In this document: one piece after another, positions 1 through 8,471 of the stretch
Layout of the letters: each line of letters opens with the position of its first letter
Position numbering within the stretch: the stretch's first letter is position 1
Source: Burkholderia sp. TSV86
Lineage (GTDB): Bacteria > Pseudomonadota > Gammaproteobacteria > Burkholderiales > Burkholderiaceae
Assembly: GCF_001522865.1 (NCBI RefSeq)
Contig: NZ_LOWB01000116.1
Coordinates: 124,001 to 188,000, forward strand
Reading direction: 5' to 3'
DNA length: 64,000 bases
Made by a program: the position numbers and the translations under genes
Notes under the pieces: generated by a model
Told to the model about the DNA's origin: nothing
The model's input: the letters and a program-made list of their open reading frames with translations, nothing else
Databases searched by the model: none

Positions 1-2
1 AC

Positions 3-161
3 CGTTATAACGTAGGTCAAGATAGTTTCCTTGATTATCTTAATGCTGAGCGACAATTGATTTCAGATGAAACTCAATTGGCATTGCTTCGCAGTAAGCA
101 AGTCGATGCTTCAATTTCGCTGCTGGTTGCCTTGGGAGGAGGATTTCGCACCGCGCATTGA
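3..161 (+). CDS. Outer-membrane efflux factor (NodT/TolC family), C-terminal fragment cut by window edge
   Basis: Reading frame 3 is open from the window edge to a TGA at 159-161 and gives 52 residues. They read YNVGQDSFLDYLNAERQ early on and end ISLLVALGGGFRTAH. This is the characteristic C-terminal helix of RND-type outer-membrane lipoproteins, where a Y-x-x-G-x-x-S-x-L-D-x-L-x-A-x-R motif is followed about 25 residues later by a K/VALGGGW-like end. The protein would be the outer-membrane duct of a tripartite exporter whose other parts lie upstream of the window. It has many A/T-rich codons compared with the rest of the window. Seen: motif and stop codon. Inferred: exporter role. Confidence 0.8.
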   Translation, partial: RYNVGQDSFLDYLNAERQLISDETQLALLRSKQVDASISLLVALGGGFRTAH

Positions 162-339
162 CTCGTGTTTCGACCCCAAGACTATGGTACCCAGATCGCT
201 TGGGTGCCTTGGTTGGGGAGGGGCAATCCTCCTAAGGGATTGTCGGGATTTCAATCCGGGGTGCTTTGGTGTACAGTACGAAAACAATCGTATTGGCTAA
301 ATGTCAATAGATTGATTGCGAATTGTACCTTGGTGGCCC

Positions 340-690
340 ATGTTAACTGCTAATCATCCAACGAAAGAGCAGATTCGAATTGAAAATGTTCTAACTGCTC
401 TTGGGAACCCTTTGAGATTAACGGTTTTTAAAGTTCTTGCTGATGGAGCTGAACATAACTGTGGAAGCATTCTTAAAGGGGCGACTAAATCTACCATGAC
501 CCATCATTGGCGTGTTTTGCGCGATGCTGGCGTCATTTGGCAACGTCCGTATGGCCGGGAAAATCTGTTGTCGTTACGGAAAGAGGATTTGGACGATCGT
601 TTCCCTGGATTGATCGACAGTCTGCTGTCCGCGGTGCGTCATGATCCATTGACGCGTGAGATGGTGGCCATGAACGAGGTAACTGTTTGA
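340..690 (+). CDS. ArsR/winged-helix transcriptional regulator
   Basis: This 116-residue protein has an ArsR-like winged helix-turn-helix. Residues about 18-35 (LTALGNPLRLTVFKVLADG) match the opening helix of ArsR regulators, and STMTHHWRVLRDAGVI is the recognition helix leading into the wing (QRPYGRENLLSLRKEDL). No cysteine pair typical of metal sensors is seen, so the ligand is unknown. The ATG at 340 is preferred to the in-frame TTG at 316 because homology begins only after it. It lies between an efflux outer-membrane factor and a chorismate-lyase-like gene on the same strand, so it may control both. The gene is A/T-rich compared with its right-hand neighbours. Confidence 0.85.
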   Translation: MLTANHPTKEQIRIENVLTALGNPLRLTVFKVLADGAEHNCGSILKGATKSTMTHHWRVLRDAGVIWQRPYGRENLLSLRKEDLDDRFPGLIDSLLSAVRHDPLTREMVAMNEVTV

Positions 691-753
691 TCGAAACCCG
701 TTACGGCGTTTATGGCCTCCCAACTTATTGAATGCATGTAAATGGGGCCTCAA

Positions 754-1302
754 ATGCATTGGGTAGATTCGATCGACATTGATGTATTGCCTGTCGAAGC
801 TTGCTGGCTGCAAGCCGGCGGCTCGTTGACGCGTAGGCTGCAGGCGTTGGGAGAATACTCGCTGTCCGTCGTCTCCGAGCACCGCGCATTTCCTCATGCC
901 GATGAAATGGCGGGGCTTGAGGGCTTCGGCGCGCAGGATTGCTGGATTCGCGAGGTTGTCATGTCACTGGACGGGGTGCCTTGCGTGTGTGCCCGGACCT
1001 TGGTTCCCACCAGCGGAATCGATAGCGATTGGCAGGACGTTCGTAAATTGGGCAACGTCCCGTTGGGTCATCTTCTTTATCACCCGTCCATCACTCGAAC
1101 CTGTTTCGAATACTCGGTAGTCGAAGGCCGTTCGCCTTTGGCGGATCTTTCATTGCGATTCGGACGTATTTCCGGCCGTCGCTTGGCGCGGCGTTCCCGC
1201 TTTTTTAAGTCAGAGATTCCTATCCAGGTTTCGGAGTGCTTTTTGCCGGATTTCTGGTCGTTCGCGGCGCCTCAGGTACTGGAGGCGGAATGTGCGGGCT
1301 GA
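754..1302 (+). CDS. Chorismate lyase-like protein (UbiC family)
   Basis: This 182-residue protein resembles chorismate--pyruvate lyase, which releases 4-hydroxybenzoate and pyruvate from chorismate. The diagnostic stretch is CWIREVVMSLDGVPCVCART followed by LVPTSG, matching the family's VREV-x(8)-W-x-x-ART-x-x-P core. It is followed by LGNVPLGHLLY (family: LG-x-x-PLG-x-x-LF) and a later conserved R-x-x-FEY. The length fits UbiC (about 165-190). An upstream in-frame ATG exists at 742; neither start has a strong ribosome site. It follows an ArsR regulator and an efflux duct rather than ubiA, so it may supply 4-hydroxybenzoate for a specialised product or for export rather than ubiquinone. That role is inference. 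Confidence 0.75.
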   Translation: MHWVDSIDIDVLPVEACWLQAGGSLTRRLQALGEYSLSVVSEHRAFPHADEMAGLEGFGAQDCWIREVVMSLDGVPCVCARTLVPTSGIDSDWQDVRKLGNVPLGHLLYHPSITRTCFEYSVVEGRSPLADLSLRFGRISGRRLARRSRFFKSEIPIQVSECFLPDFWSFAAPQVLEAECAG

Positions 1303-1666
1303 CCCGTCATCGATCGAGGCATCGCCGGGAGATTGCTTGCCGATCGGGAATTCGGAATTGAGGCGGCATCGAGCGGGGCGGGCGTCAATCGGAAGCAACG
1401 AGACAAAGGGAATTTGGGAAAGGGTGAACCTTGCAAAGGGCATGACGCGGATCCACCCTTCTTTCGTTCCTCGGTTCGCATTGCTTACGGAGTGCGCCTC
1501 GGCGGAAAAAGCGCCTGGGCGCCAGGCGCCCAGGCTAAGCCACTCCAAACGGAGCGGCGGAGGTTAGGGGCCCGATGTCGATAACAAAGGCAGCGAGCCG
1601 AATAACTTGCTTGCCGCACAAATCATCATGCGCGGCTACTGAACTGCGTAGCCGCGTGATTCTTGC
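1303..1666. other. Gene-free stretch between convergent genes
   Basis: No coding frame here has a family signature. The only clear structure is the palindrome at 1513-1535 described separately. Several long frames exist because of the GC bias, but they overlap each other on both strands. Confidence 0.6.
1505..1535 (-). terminator. Probable intrinsic terminator of the DUF4148 gene
   Basis: GCCTGGGCGCC-A-GGCGCCCAGGC at 1513-1535 is a perfect 11-bp inverted repeat around one base. Read on the minus strand, it is followed by GC and then five T residues (plus-strand AAAAA at 1506-1510). It therefore has the layout of a rho-independent terminator for the minus-strand gene ending at 1667, 130 bases upstream. 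The one-base centre means a few base pairs must open to form the loop. Confidence 0.5.
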
Positions 1667-1969
1667 TTACTGTCCAAAATAGATCGATTGACGTGGCGAA
1701 CTGCCGACCGGCGCGCCGGCATGTGCGACAGGGGCGGCTTGTGCGCCGTAGCCGCTCGTATCGGCAGAACCTTGTACGCGTGCTTGTGCAGCCTGGATGT
1801 CGGCCGGATAGTACGGGCTCGATACACCCGGATGGTAACCAGCTTTCTCGAGCTGAACCAACTCCGCGCGGACCTGGGCGCGGGTCACGGGCTCGTTGGA
1901 TTGCGCAATTGCACTGAACGAAGCGCCAACGGCGCAAGCGGCAGTAATAGCGTAAATAAGCGTTTTCAT
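1667..1969 (-). CDS. DUF4148 family secreted small protein
   Basis: This is a 100-residue exported protein of the DUF4148 family, which is abundant in Burkholderia and has no known function. Residues 1-22 (MKTLIYAITAACAVGASFSA) form a signal peptide. TRAQVRAELVQLEKAGYHPG is the family hallmark, followed by YYPADIQAAQARV. The ATG at 1969 is chosen over an in-frame start 27 bases upstream because a good ribosome site (CGGAGG at 1975-1980) sits just before it and the signal peptide starts there. It is monocistronic and followed by a likely terminator. Confidence 0.85.
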   Translation of the reverse strand: MKTLIYAITAACAVGASFSAIAQSNEPVTRAQVRAELVQLEKAGYHPGVSSPYYPADIQAAQARVQGSADTSGYGAQAAPVAHAGAPVGSSPRQSIYFGQ

Positions 1970-2158
1970 AAAAACCTCCGAATATTTTGTCTTCACTTCG
2001 CTTTCGGCGGGTTCGCTTAAGCGATTGGTTACATCGTAGTCATCGGGGTCCTACGGGTAAACGCTCGGTTGCGCGAAAGATCTTTGCGGGAACGGAAAAA
2101 ATGGAGCGGGCGGAGGTGATGTGCAAAGCGCAGGGAATTGTGTTGCGTAGTTGCGCTT

Positions 2159-3145
2159 TCAACGGACGTAAGCTGCCGATTCTCCGCTCGATGCGCTGCC
2201 GTGCAGGTCCGACTCAGGCGCATCCAAATACTGCACGCCGGTCAATTGCTCCGATTTTTCCCAGAGGCGCGCACTTATCGCCGTGTCGCGTGCTTGATGG
2301 GGAATGCGCGCGGCAGCCGGGTAGCCGCGTGTTTCGCACATACGCGCGGGACCGACGTATGCGCCTGCACCGAGATGCGGCGAGGTTGCCGCGTGGATCG
2401 CGGGCAGTGCGCCCACGTCGGCGGGCTGGGCGGCGAACCGGTTTGATACGCGCATCGCGAGTGTGCCGAGCGGGGAGTTTTCCATTGCCGGTCCTGCGAA
2501 TTGCAGATTGGTCGCGGCATAACCCGGATGCGCTGCGGCACTCAGTATCGGCAGCCCCGCCAGTTCGAGGCGGCGCTGCAGTTCGAGCGAAAACATCAAG
2601 TTGGCGAGCTTGCTATCGCAGTAGGCGCGGTACTTATTGTAGCCTTGCTCGGCAAGCATGTTGTCCAGACGAATCTTGCCGAACCGGCTGAAGCCACTTG
2701 ACATCGTCACGATGCGCGCGCGGGCTGACTTGCGCAGCGCGGGCAGCAACAGGCCCGTCAGTGCGAAATGGCCGAGATGGTTGGTTCCCATCTGCATTTC
2801 GAAGCCGTCGTGTGTATGGCGCAGGGGCAGGAACATTACGCCTGCGTTGTTGCAGAGAATGTCGACGCGGCCGTGGCTATCGATGACGGTATCGGCAAAG
2901 CGGCGGACCGACGAGAGATCCGCGAGGTCGAGCGGCATGACCTCGACGAGCGCGCGGGCATGTTTATGACGGATTGCATGCGCGGCGTGTTCGCCCTTTC
3001 CGCTATCCCGGCATCCCATCACGATTTGGGCACCTTTGGCAGCGAGCGTTTCCGCGATTTGCCAGCCGAGGCCGCTGTTAGCTCCCGTCACGACGGCGAC
3101 TTTGCCGCGTTGGGGCGGCACATGCTGTTCGCTCCATTGATGCAC
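2159..3145 (-). CDS. Short-chain dehydrogenase/reductase (retinol-dehydrogenase-like SDR)
   Basis: This 328-residue NAD(P)-dependent oxidoreductase has the classical SDR plan. The TGANSGLG cofactor loop is at residues 20-27, NNAG at 99-102, catalytic serine in VTMSSGF near 150, and the Y175-x-x-x-K179 pair (YCDSK). The C-terminal extension beyond about residue 290 has low similarity to anything recognisable. The architecture matches the SDR subgroup that contains retinol dehydrogenases and WW-domain oxidoreductases; the substrate cannot be told from sequence. It is transcribed alone, and its upstream region carries the palindrome at 3236-3258 that also occurs before the M24 operon at 19.95 kb. 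Confidence 0.88.
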   Translation of the reverse strand: MHQWSEQHVPPQRGKVAVVTGANSGLGWQIAETLAAKGAQIVMGCRDSGKGEHAAHAIRHKHARALVEVMPLDLADLSSVRRFADTVIDSHGRVDILCNNAGVMFLPLRHTHDGFEMQMGTNHLGHFALTGLLLPALRKSARARIVTMSSGFSRFGKIRLDNMLAEQGYNKYRAYCDSKLANLMFSLELQRRLELAGLPILSAAAHPGYAATNLQFAGPAMENSPLGTLAMRVSNRFAAQPADVGALPAIHAATSPHLGAGAYVGPARMCETRGYPAAARIPHQARDTAISARLWEKSEQLTGVQYLDAPESDLHGSASSGESAAYVR

Positions 3146-3235
3146 CTTGGTCTCCGTCGATGAGTGCTGGACTGCAGCGCGTCGGATTCGGCATATTGAT
3201 GCCCCGGCATTTCCGGCGGCCTGCGCACACCAACC

Positions 3236-3258
3236 GTTACATTGATAAATGTTACAGT
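3236..3258. promoter_or_regulatory. Palindromic operator-like site upstream of the SDR gene
   Basis: GTTACATT-GATA-AATGTTAC is an imperfect palindrome (one mismatch per arm) followed by AGT. It lies about 90 bases upstream of the SDR start. A second site of the same form, TTACAT-N5-AATGT-N-ACA-N-T, lies upstream of the M24 peptidase operon at 20008-20030. Binding protein unknown. Confidence 0.45.
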
Positions 3259-3349
3259 AGTGTCGGCTATCAAAGAAAACAAGGGACGGGCTAGAGACGC
3301 AGTTCTACAAGCGCCGCGGCATACACGGGCGAACCGGCCGAATGACTTG

Positions 3350-3640
3350 TTACTTGTTGCCCGAATGGCCGAGCACTTCGGCGGCGGAGATCATCGCGCC
3401 CGCATTGGTTGGGGCCGGGCGCTCGGCGGGACGAAACACCTCGTCGCCGCGATGGATGACTTGGCGCGACAGCGCACAGGTGCCGGTGCGTTGCGCGAAG
3501 CGGCGGCGCCAGCGCTGCTCGCCATAGTGACAGCGGCCGGGCTCGACCCAGCGGACGACGAGCAACGTTTCAGAACGTTCGAGAATTTCGACGTGAACGT
3601 CGACGGGATCGAGCACAGGCAGGGAGTGGGAGGGCTTCAT
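3350..3640 (-). CDS. DUF3331 family small protein
   Basis: This is a 96-residue protein of a Burkholderia-specific family. The core ETLLVVRWVEPGRCHYGEQR, followed by a Cys/Arg-rich middle (RTGTCALSRQVIHRGDEVFRP) and the end PAPTNAGAMI, matches DUF3331 as I know it. There is no signal peptide or membrane segment. Function is unknown. The start ATG at 3640 has no strong ribosome site but is the only reasonable one. It is convergent with nothing and diverges from the liv leader region. Confidence 0.7.
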   Translation of the reverse strand: MKPSHSLPVLDPVDVHVEILERSETLLVVRWVEPGRCHYGEQRWRRRFAQRTGTCALSRQVIHRGDEVFRPAERPAPTNAGAMISAAEVLGHSGNK

Positions 3641-3867
3641 ATTGCCGTTTCCTAAAGCTCGTGCGGTATCGGCCTAGGCAGTCATTGCAACCGCGTTGCG
3701 TCGATTCCGTAGCGATTTCCATGAGTGATTGCGGTAAATGTAAGCGGGCTCGCCGGGAAAAAACATCCTGCTTAGGTCAAATTACTTTTTGTCGATTCGG
3801 AAACAATCGGCTGTGATTGCGGGTGCCGGGTGGCTGCGTATTTTCCCTGATTCGCCGGCGAATCTGA

Positions 3868-3895
3868 TCTGACGGGGCAGAAACGATCCTATAAT
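3868..3895 (+). promoter_or_regulatory. Candidate sigma-70 promoter for the liv leader
   Basis: A perfect TATAAT is at 3890-3895. The best -35 candidate is CTGACG at 3869-3874 (4 of 6 to TTGACA) with a short 15-bp spacer. Transcription would start near 3901, exactly where the stem-loop begins, leaving a leader of about 270 nt before livJ. Confidence 0.45.
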
Positions 3896-3900
3896 CTCGC

Positions 3901-3959
3901 CTGCCTTACCTGCGGCCGCCGGCGTATCCGTCCGGCGTGCGGCCTGGTAAGCGGGGCAG
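3901..3959 (+). promoter_or_regulatory. Large stem-loop at the 5' end of the liv leader
   Basis: Three nested arms pair in order: CTGCC (3901-3905) with GGCAG (3955-3959), CTTACC (3905-3910) with GGTAAG (3946-3951), and GGCCGC (3914-3919) with GCGGCC (3939-3944). The terminal loop lies around 3920-3938. The structure starts at the predicted transcription start. It may stabilise the leader, act as a regulatory element or be part of a small RNA; no known riboswitch class is recognised. Confidence 0.4.
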
Positions 3960-4174
3960 GCGAAACGCTTGCGCAATACAAGACGCATCACGTTGTCTTT
4001 CCGAACCAAGGTCTTCCATTGCGGAAGATCGACACAGCCGGGCCCCGCGAGCACTTTCCTTCTGCAGGTCCGTCTTTCCGCTTGGACGTTTCAGCCGTCT
4101 CGTCCACGGGTGTTGTTCGATTGCGCAAGTCATGCTGCCTTGCCCGTATGACTAAACCAATCGAGGAGCTCCTG

Positions 4175-5290
4175 ATGACTTTGTTCCGTCTTTCGACCCT
4201 TTCCGTCGCCGCGATGCTCGTTGCCGCCGGCGCGGCCGCTCATGCGGAAACCGTGAAAATCGCCATCGCCGGTCCGCTCAGCGGCTCGGTCGCGCAGTAC
4301 GGCGACATGGTCAAGGCCGGCGCGCTCACGGCGATCGAGCAAATCAACGCGGCGGGCGGCGCGGGCGGCAATAAGTTCGAGGCCGTGCTGATCGACGACG
4401 CGTGCGAGCCGAAGCAGGCGGTGGCAGTGGCGAACAAGATCGTCAGCCAGAAGATCAAGTATGTGATTGGCCACGTGTGCTCGGGTTCGACGATTCCCGC
4501 GTCCGATATCTACGAGAACGAAGGGATCGTGATGATCACGCCGTCGGCAACCGCGCCGCAGCTCACCGAAGGCAAGAAGCGCAAGTTCATCTTCCGCACG
4601 ATCGGCCGTGACGATCAGCAGGGGCCGGCCGCCGCGCAGTACATCATCGCCAAGACCAAGCCGAAGAAGGTGGCGGTGCTGCACGACAAGCAATCGTATG
4701 GTCAGGGCATCGCGACGTCGGTGAAGCGTGACCTCGAAGCCGCGAAGATTCCGGTCGTGCTCTTCGAGGGGATCAACGCGGGTGATTCGGACTACTCGGC
4801 GATCGTCACGAAACTGAAATCGCAGGGCGTTGATTTCGTATACTTCGGCGGCTATCACCCGGAGATGGGCCTGTTGATGCGCCAGGCGCGCGAGCAGGGC
4901 GTGAACGCGCAGTTCATGGGGCCGGAGGGCGTCGGCAACAAGGACGTGACCGCGATCGCCGGGCCGGCGTCTGAAGGGATGCTCGTCACGCTGCCGGCTG
5001 ATTTCTCCGCCGATCCGGCCAACGCGGCGATCGTGAAGGCGTTCGCCGACAAGAAGCGCGATCCGAACGGCCCGTTCCAGATGCCGGCGTACTCGGGAGT
5101 CAAGATCATTGCCGATGCGATCATCGGCGCCAAATCGACGGACCCGACGAAGGTCGCCGCATATATCCACCAGCACAACTTCGACACGCCGATCGGCAAG
5201 GTGTCGTACGACGCGCAGGGCGACCTGAAAGCGTTCAAGTTCGTGGTCTACAAATGGCATAAAGACGCGACCAAGACGGCCGTCAATTAA
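4175..5290 (+). CDS. livJ: Branched-chain amino acid ABC transporter, periplasmic binding protein
   Basis: This 371-residue protein captures leucine, isoleucine and valine (or related amino acids) in the periplasm for the LivHMGF importer. Residues 1-24 form a signal peptide ending AHA before ETVKIAIAGPLSG. The type I periplasmic fold is shown by the opening GPLSGSVAQYGDMVKAGA, by INAAGGAGGNKFE, by the disulfide-region Cys pair (DDACEPKQA and GHVCSGST), and by a ligand-binding serine cluster there. The ATG at 4175 is chosen because GAGGAG at 4163-4168 precedes it and the signal peptide starts there; longer in-frame starts would add a non-homologous extension. It is first gene of livJHMGF. Confidence 0.95.
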   Translation: MTLFRLSTLSVAAMLVAAGAAAHAETVKIAIAGPLSGSVAQYGDMVKAGALTAIEQINAAGGAGGNKFEAVLIDDACEPKQAVAVANKIVSQKIKYVIGHVCSGSTIPASDIYENEGIVMITPSATAPQLTEGKKRKFIFRTIGRDDQQGPAAAQYIIAKTKPKKVAVLHDKQSYGQGIATSVKRDLEAAKIPVVLFEGINAGDSDYSAIVTKLKSQGVDFVYFGGYHPEMGLLMRQAREQGVNAQFMGPEGVGNKDVTAIAGPASEGMLVTLPADFSADPANAAIVKAFADKKRDPNGPFQMPAYSGVKIIADAIIGAKSTDPTKVAAYIHQHNFDTPIGKVSYDAQGDLKAFKFVVYKWHKDATKTAVN

Positions 5291-5321
5291 AACGAAGTAT
5301 CTGCCCGCCCGGGCCTAGGTC

Positions 5322-5348
5322 CGCCCCGCCGGAAGTTCGCGCGGGGCG
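5322..5348 (+). terminator. Stem-loop after livJ (mRNA stabiliser or partial terminator)
   Basis: CGCCCCGC (5322-5329) and GCGGGGCG (5341-5348) form a perfect 8-bp stem with an 11-nt loop just after livJ, with no T-run. In ABC importers such hairpins after the binding-protein gene commonly protect its mRNA or attenuate read-through, so that the binding protein outnumbers the membrane parts. That role is inference here. Confidence 0.4.
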
Positions 5349-5497
5349 ATGCGCATTGGCCGTGGCCCGACGGCGCCATCGCGTGAGCGGCGGCCGCCGC
5401 GGCGGGTGTGTCGAGATCGGGCGTTCGTGCGCCGCGGGCGGCGTCGCTTCATGAGCGGCGACGCAGCGGCGCGCCGGCGCGAACCGGGACTTCCCGC

Positions 5498-6424
5498 ATG
5501 AATGAATTCTTTCCGCAGTTTGCCCAGCAGCTCGTCAACGGCCTGACGCTGGGCGCGATCTATGCATTGATCGCGATCGGCTACTCGATGGTCTACGGGA
5601 TCATCGGCATGATCAATTTCGCGCACGGCGAGATCTATATGATCGGCGCATACGTGGGCCTCGTGACGCTCACGGCGATCGGCACGTCCGCCGGTTACCC
5701 GCTGCCGCTCGTGCTTGGCGCGGCGCTCGTCGTATCGGTCATCGTGACGGGCGCTTACGGATTCGCGGTCGAGCGCGTCGCCTATCGGCCGTTGCGCGGC
5801 GGCCCGCGCCTCGTTCCGCTGATCTCGGCGATCGGCATGTCGATCTTTCTTCAGAACTATATCCAGATCGGCCAGGGCGCGCGCGACGTTTCGGTGCCGG
5901 TGCTGATCTCCGGCGCGTTCGATATCCATCTGGGCGGCAATTTCGACGTCACGGTGCCATACGCGCGTTTGCTGATCGTCTGCGTGACGGTCGTGCTGAT
6001 GATCGCGCTCACGCTGTTCATCGCGCATTCGCGCATGGGGCGCGCGTGCCGCGCATGCGCCGAGGATATGCGAATGGCGAACCTGCTCGGCATCGACACG
6101 AACCGCGTGATCTCGTTTACGTTCGTGCTCGGCGCGATGCTCGCCGCGGTCGGCGGCGTGCTGATCGGGCTGACGATCGGCAAGCTCAATCCTTATATCG
6201 GCTTCGTCGCGGGGATCAAGGCATTTACGGCGGCCGTGCTGGGCGGCATCGGCAGTATTCCCGGCGCGATGCTGGGCGGCGTGCTGCTCGGCCTTGCAGA
6301 GACTTTCGCGTCGGGCTACATGCCCGCCGAGTATAAGGACGTGGTCGCCTTCGGCCTCCTCGTGCTGATCCTGCTGTTCCGCCCGACTGGCCTGCTCGGC
6401 AAGTCGGACATCGAAAAGGTTTGA
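5498..6424 (+). CDS. livH: Branched-chain amino acid ABC transporter permease LivH
   Basis: This 308-residue integral membrane permease is one of two forming the inner-membrane channel of the Liv importer. The N-terminus [20 protein letters not shown], the following [20 protein letters not shown] and the late [18 protein letters not shown] are LivH hallmarks. The last is part of the ATPase-contacting EAA-like loop. About eight hydrophobic segments are visible. The ATG at 5498 begins the homologous region; an in-frame start at 5408 would add 30 Arg/Ala-rich residues. It is separated from livJ by 207 bases with a stem-loop and is followed directly by livM. Confidence 0.95.
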   Translation: MNEFFPQFAQQLVNGLTLGAIYALIAIGYSMVYGIIGMINFAHGEIYMIGAYVGLVTLTAIGTSAGYPLPLVLGAALVVSVIVTGAYGFAVERVAYRPLRGGPRLVPLISAIGMSIFLQNYIQIGQGARDVSVPVLISGAFDIHLGGNFDVTVPYARLLIVCVTVVLMIALTLFIAHSRMGRACRACAEDMRMANLLGIDTNRVISFTFVLGAMLAAVGGVLIGLTIGKLNPYIGFVAGIKAFTAAVLGGIGSIPGAMLGGVLLGLAETFASGYMPAEYKDVVAFGLLVLILLFRPTGLLGKSDIEKV

Positions 6425-6432
6425 GATTGTCC

Positions 6433-7701
6433 ATGAATCAAGCGACTACTCTTCGCCGCCCGGGCGCCGGCGCGCCGGGCCAGACGCTCAAGCATGCTGT
6501 GTTCGCCGCCGTGCTGACGGCGATCCTCACGGTGCCGATCCTCGGCCTGCAATTGAAGCTCGACGGCTATCAGGTTGTGCTCAATGCGCACTGGCGGCCG
6601 GTCTGGATCGCGGTCGGCGCCGTGTTCCTGTTCCAGTTGTTCCAGCCGGCCTTCGCGCGCGCGAAGGCCGCGGTGCGCGTGCCCGCGCTGCCGCCGCTGG
6701 GCGCGCAGCAGCAGCGCTTCGTCATCTGGGCACTCATCGCGCTCGGTTTCGTGTGGCCGTTTTTTGGCTCGCGCGGCGCGATCGATGTCGCGACGCTCGC
6801 GCTCATCTACGTGATTCTCGGTCTCGGGCTGAACATCGTCGTCGGCTTCGCGGGGCTGCTCGATCTCGGCTACGTCGGCTTCTATGCGGTCGGCGGCTAT
6901 ACGTATGCGCTCCTCAACCATTACTTCGGCTTTACGTTCTGGCAATGCCTGCCGCTCGCGGCGCTCGCGTCGGCAACGTTCGGTTTTCTGCTGGGCTTCC
7001 CGGTGCTGCGGCTGCGCGGCGACTACCTGGCGATCGTCACGCTCGGCTTCGGCGAGATCATCCGGTTGCTCGCGAACAATCTGACGAGCATCACGGGCGG
7101 CCCGGACGGTATCTCCGATATCCCAAAGCCGACGGTGTTCGGCTTCGAGATGGCGCGCACCGCGAGCGTCGATGGCGCGAGAACGTTCCATGAGCTGCTT
7201 GGGCTCGAATACAGCAGCGAGCACGTCGTGATCTTCATGTATCTGCTTGCGCTCGTGCTCGTCTGCTTCACGCTGTTCGTGACGAGCCGGCTGATCCGCA
7301 TGCCGATGGGCCGTGCGTGGGAAGCGTTGCGCGACGACGAGATCGCATGCCGCTCGCTTGGACTCAACCCCACGCGTATCAAGCTGTCGGCGTTCACGCT
7401 CGGCGCGTCGTTCGCGGGCATCGGCGGCGCATTCTTCGCGGCGCGTCAGGGGCTTGTGAACCCCGAGTCGTTCACGTTCATCGAATCCGCACTGATTCTC
7501 GCGATCGTCGTGCTGGGCGGGATGGGCTCGCAACTCGGCGTGATCCTGGCCGCAATCCTGTTGACCGTGCTGCCGGAGGCCGCGCGCGGGTTCGCCGAAT
7601 ACCGGATGCTGATGTTCGGCCTCGTGATGGTGTTGATGATGATGTGGCGTCCTCAAGGTTTGTTGCCGGCGAGCCGTCCGCATGTGGAGTTGCCGCAATG
7701 A
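6433..7701 (+). CDS. livM: Branched-chain amino acid ABC transporter permease LivM
   Basis: This 422-residue permease is the partner of LivH. After an N-terminal extension with two hydrophobic segments it has the LivM core: [69 protein letters not shown], and the ATPase-contact loop [20 protein letters not shown]. An alternative TTG start at 6421 overlaps the livH stop; ATG 6433 is used because no ribosome site separates the two clearly. Its stop overlaps the livG start (ATGA), showing translational coupling. Confidence 0.94.
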   Translation: MNQATTLRRPGAGAPGQTLKHAVFAAVLTAILTVPILGLQLKLDGYQVVLNAHWRPVWIAVGAVFLFQLFQPAFARAKAAVRVPALPPLGAQQQRFVIWALIALGFVWPFFGSRGAIDVATLALIYVILGLGLNIVVGFAGLLDLGYVGFYAVGGYTYALLNHYFGFTFWQCLPLAALASATFGFLLGFPVLRLRGDYLAIVTLGFGEIIRLLANNLTSITGGPDGISDIPKPTVFGFEMARTASVDGARTFHELLGLEYSSEHVVIFMYLLALVLVCFTLFVTSRLIRMPMGRAWEALRDDEIACRSLGLNPTRIKLSAFTLGASFAGIGGAFFAARQGLVNPESFTFIESALILAIVVLGGMGSQLGVILAAILLTVLPEAARGFAEYRMLMFGLVMVLMMMWRPQGLLPASRPHVELPQ

Positions 7702-8471
7702 ACGTGACGACCGAGATGTTGAAGGTATCCGGGCTGCAGATGCGTTTCGGCGGCCTGCTCGCGGTGGACGGCGTCGGTTTCGACGTGTTCCGCGACGAGG
7801 TGTTTGCAATCATCGGACCGAACGGCGCGGGCAAGACGACGGTGTTCAATTGCATCGGCGGGTTTTATCGGCCGACGGGCGGCAGCGTGGTGCTCGACGG
7901 CCAGGCGATCGGCGGCTTGCCGAGCCATCAGGTCGCGCGCAAGGGGCTTGTACGGACGTTCCAGAACATTCGTCTGTTCAAGTCGCTGACGGTCGTCGAG
8001 AACCTGCTCGTCGCGCAGCATCGGCAAGTGAAGTCGGGGCTGTTGCATGGATTGTTCGCGACGCCGGCCTACCGGCGCGCGGAGCGCGACGCGTTGGCGC
8101 AGGCGGCGACGTGGCTCGAGCGGATGCAATTGACGGCGGTCGCGAACCGGCCCGCGGGCACGTTGTCGTATGGCCATCAGCGCCGCCTGGAAATCGCGCG
8201 CTGCATGATCACGAACCCACGCCTGCTGATGCTCGACGAGCCGGCCGCCGGGTTGAATCCGCAGGAGAAGGTCGAGCTTCAGCAATTGATCGACCGGCTG
8301 CGTCGCGAGTTCGGCGTCGCGGTGTTGTTGATCGAGCATGACATGAGCCTCGTGATGGGCGTCTCCGATCGCATTCTGGTGATGGAGCACGGCCGGCCGA
8401 TCATGATCGGCAAGCCCGATGAAGTGCGCAACGATCCGCGCGTGATCAAGGCCTATCTGGGAGAGGAGTGA
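7698..8471 (+). CDS. livG: Branched-chain amino acid ABC transporter ATPase LivG
   Basis: This 257-residue cytoplasmic ATPase powers the Liv importer together with LivF. Walker A is GPNGAGKTT at residues 40-48, the signature is the LivG-type variant [13 protein letters not shown], and Walker B is [13 protein letters not shown], followed by the H-loop in [12 protein letters not shown]. The start overlaps the livM stop in ATGA and its own stop overlaps livF. Length and motif order are normal for the family. Confidence 0.95.
   Translation: MNVTTEMLKVSGLQMRFGGLLAVDGVGFDVFRDEVFAIIGPNGAGKTTVFNCIGGFYRPTGGSVVLDGQAIGGLPSHQVARKGLVRTFQNIRLFKSLTVVENLLVAQHRQVKSGLLHGLFATPAYRRAERDALAQAATWLERMQLTAVANRPAGTLSYGHQRRLEIARCMITNPRLLMLDEPAAGLNPQEKVELQQLIDRLRREFGVAVLLIEHDMSLVMGVSDRILVMEHGRPIMIGKPDEVRNDPRVIKAYLGEE

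Larger units (their letters stand above)
3656..4174. other. Long intergenic region and 5' leader of the liv operon
   Basis: No credible gene is present in these 519 bases. The region contains a perfect -10 hexamer at 3890, a large stem-loop at 3901-3959 and about 215 further bases before livJ. Overlapping open frames on both strands carry no family signature. Confidence 0.6.

Noticed and set aside
67..353. Two overlapping open frames (77 and 62 codons) near the left edge
   Set aside because: The first overlaps the outer-membrane factor fragment in another frame; neither has a family motif or ribosome site.
4130..5260. Long minus-strand frame opposite livJ
   Set aside because: An Arg/Asp/His-rich mirror of the livJ codons; typical GC-rich antisense shadow.
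6316..7809. 497-codon minus-strand frame opposite livM
   Set aside because: Composition is Arg/Glu/His/Gln-rich with no domain; livM is a clear gene on the other strand.
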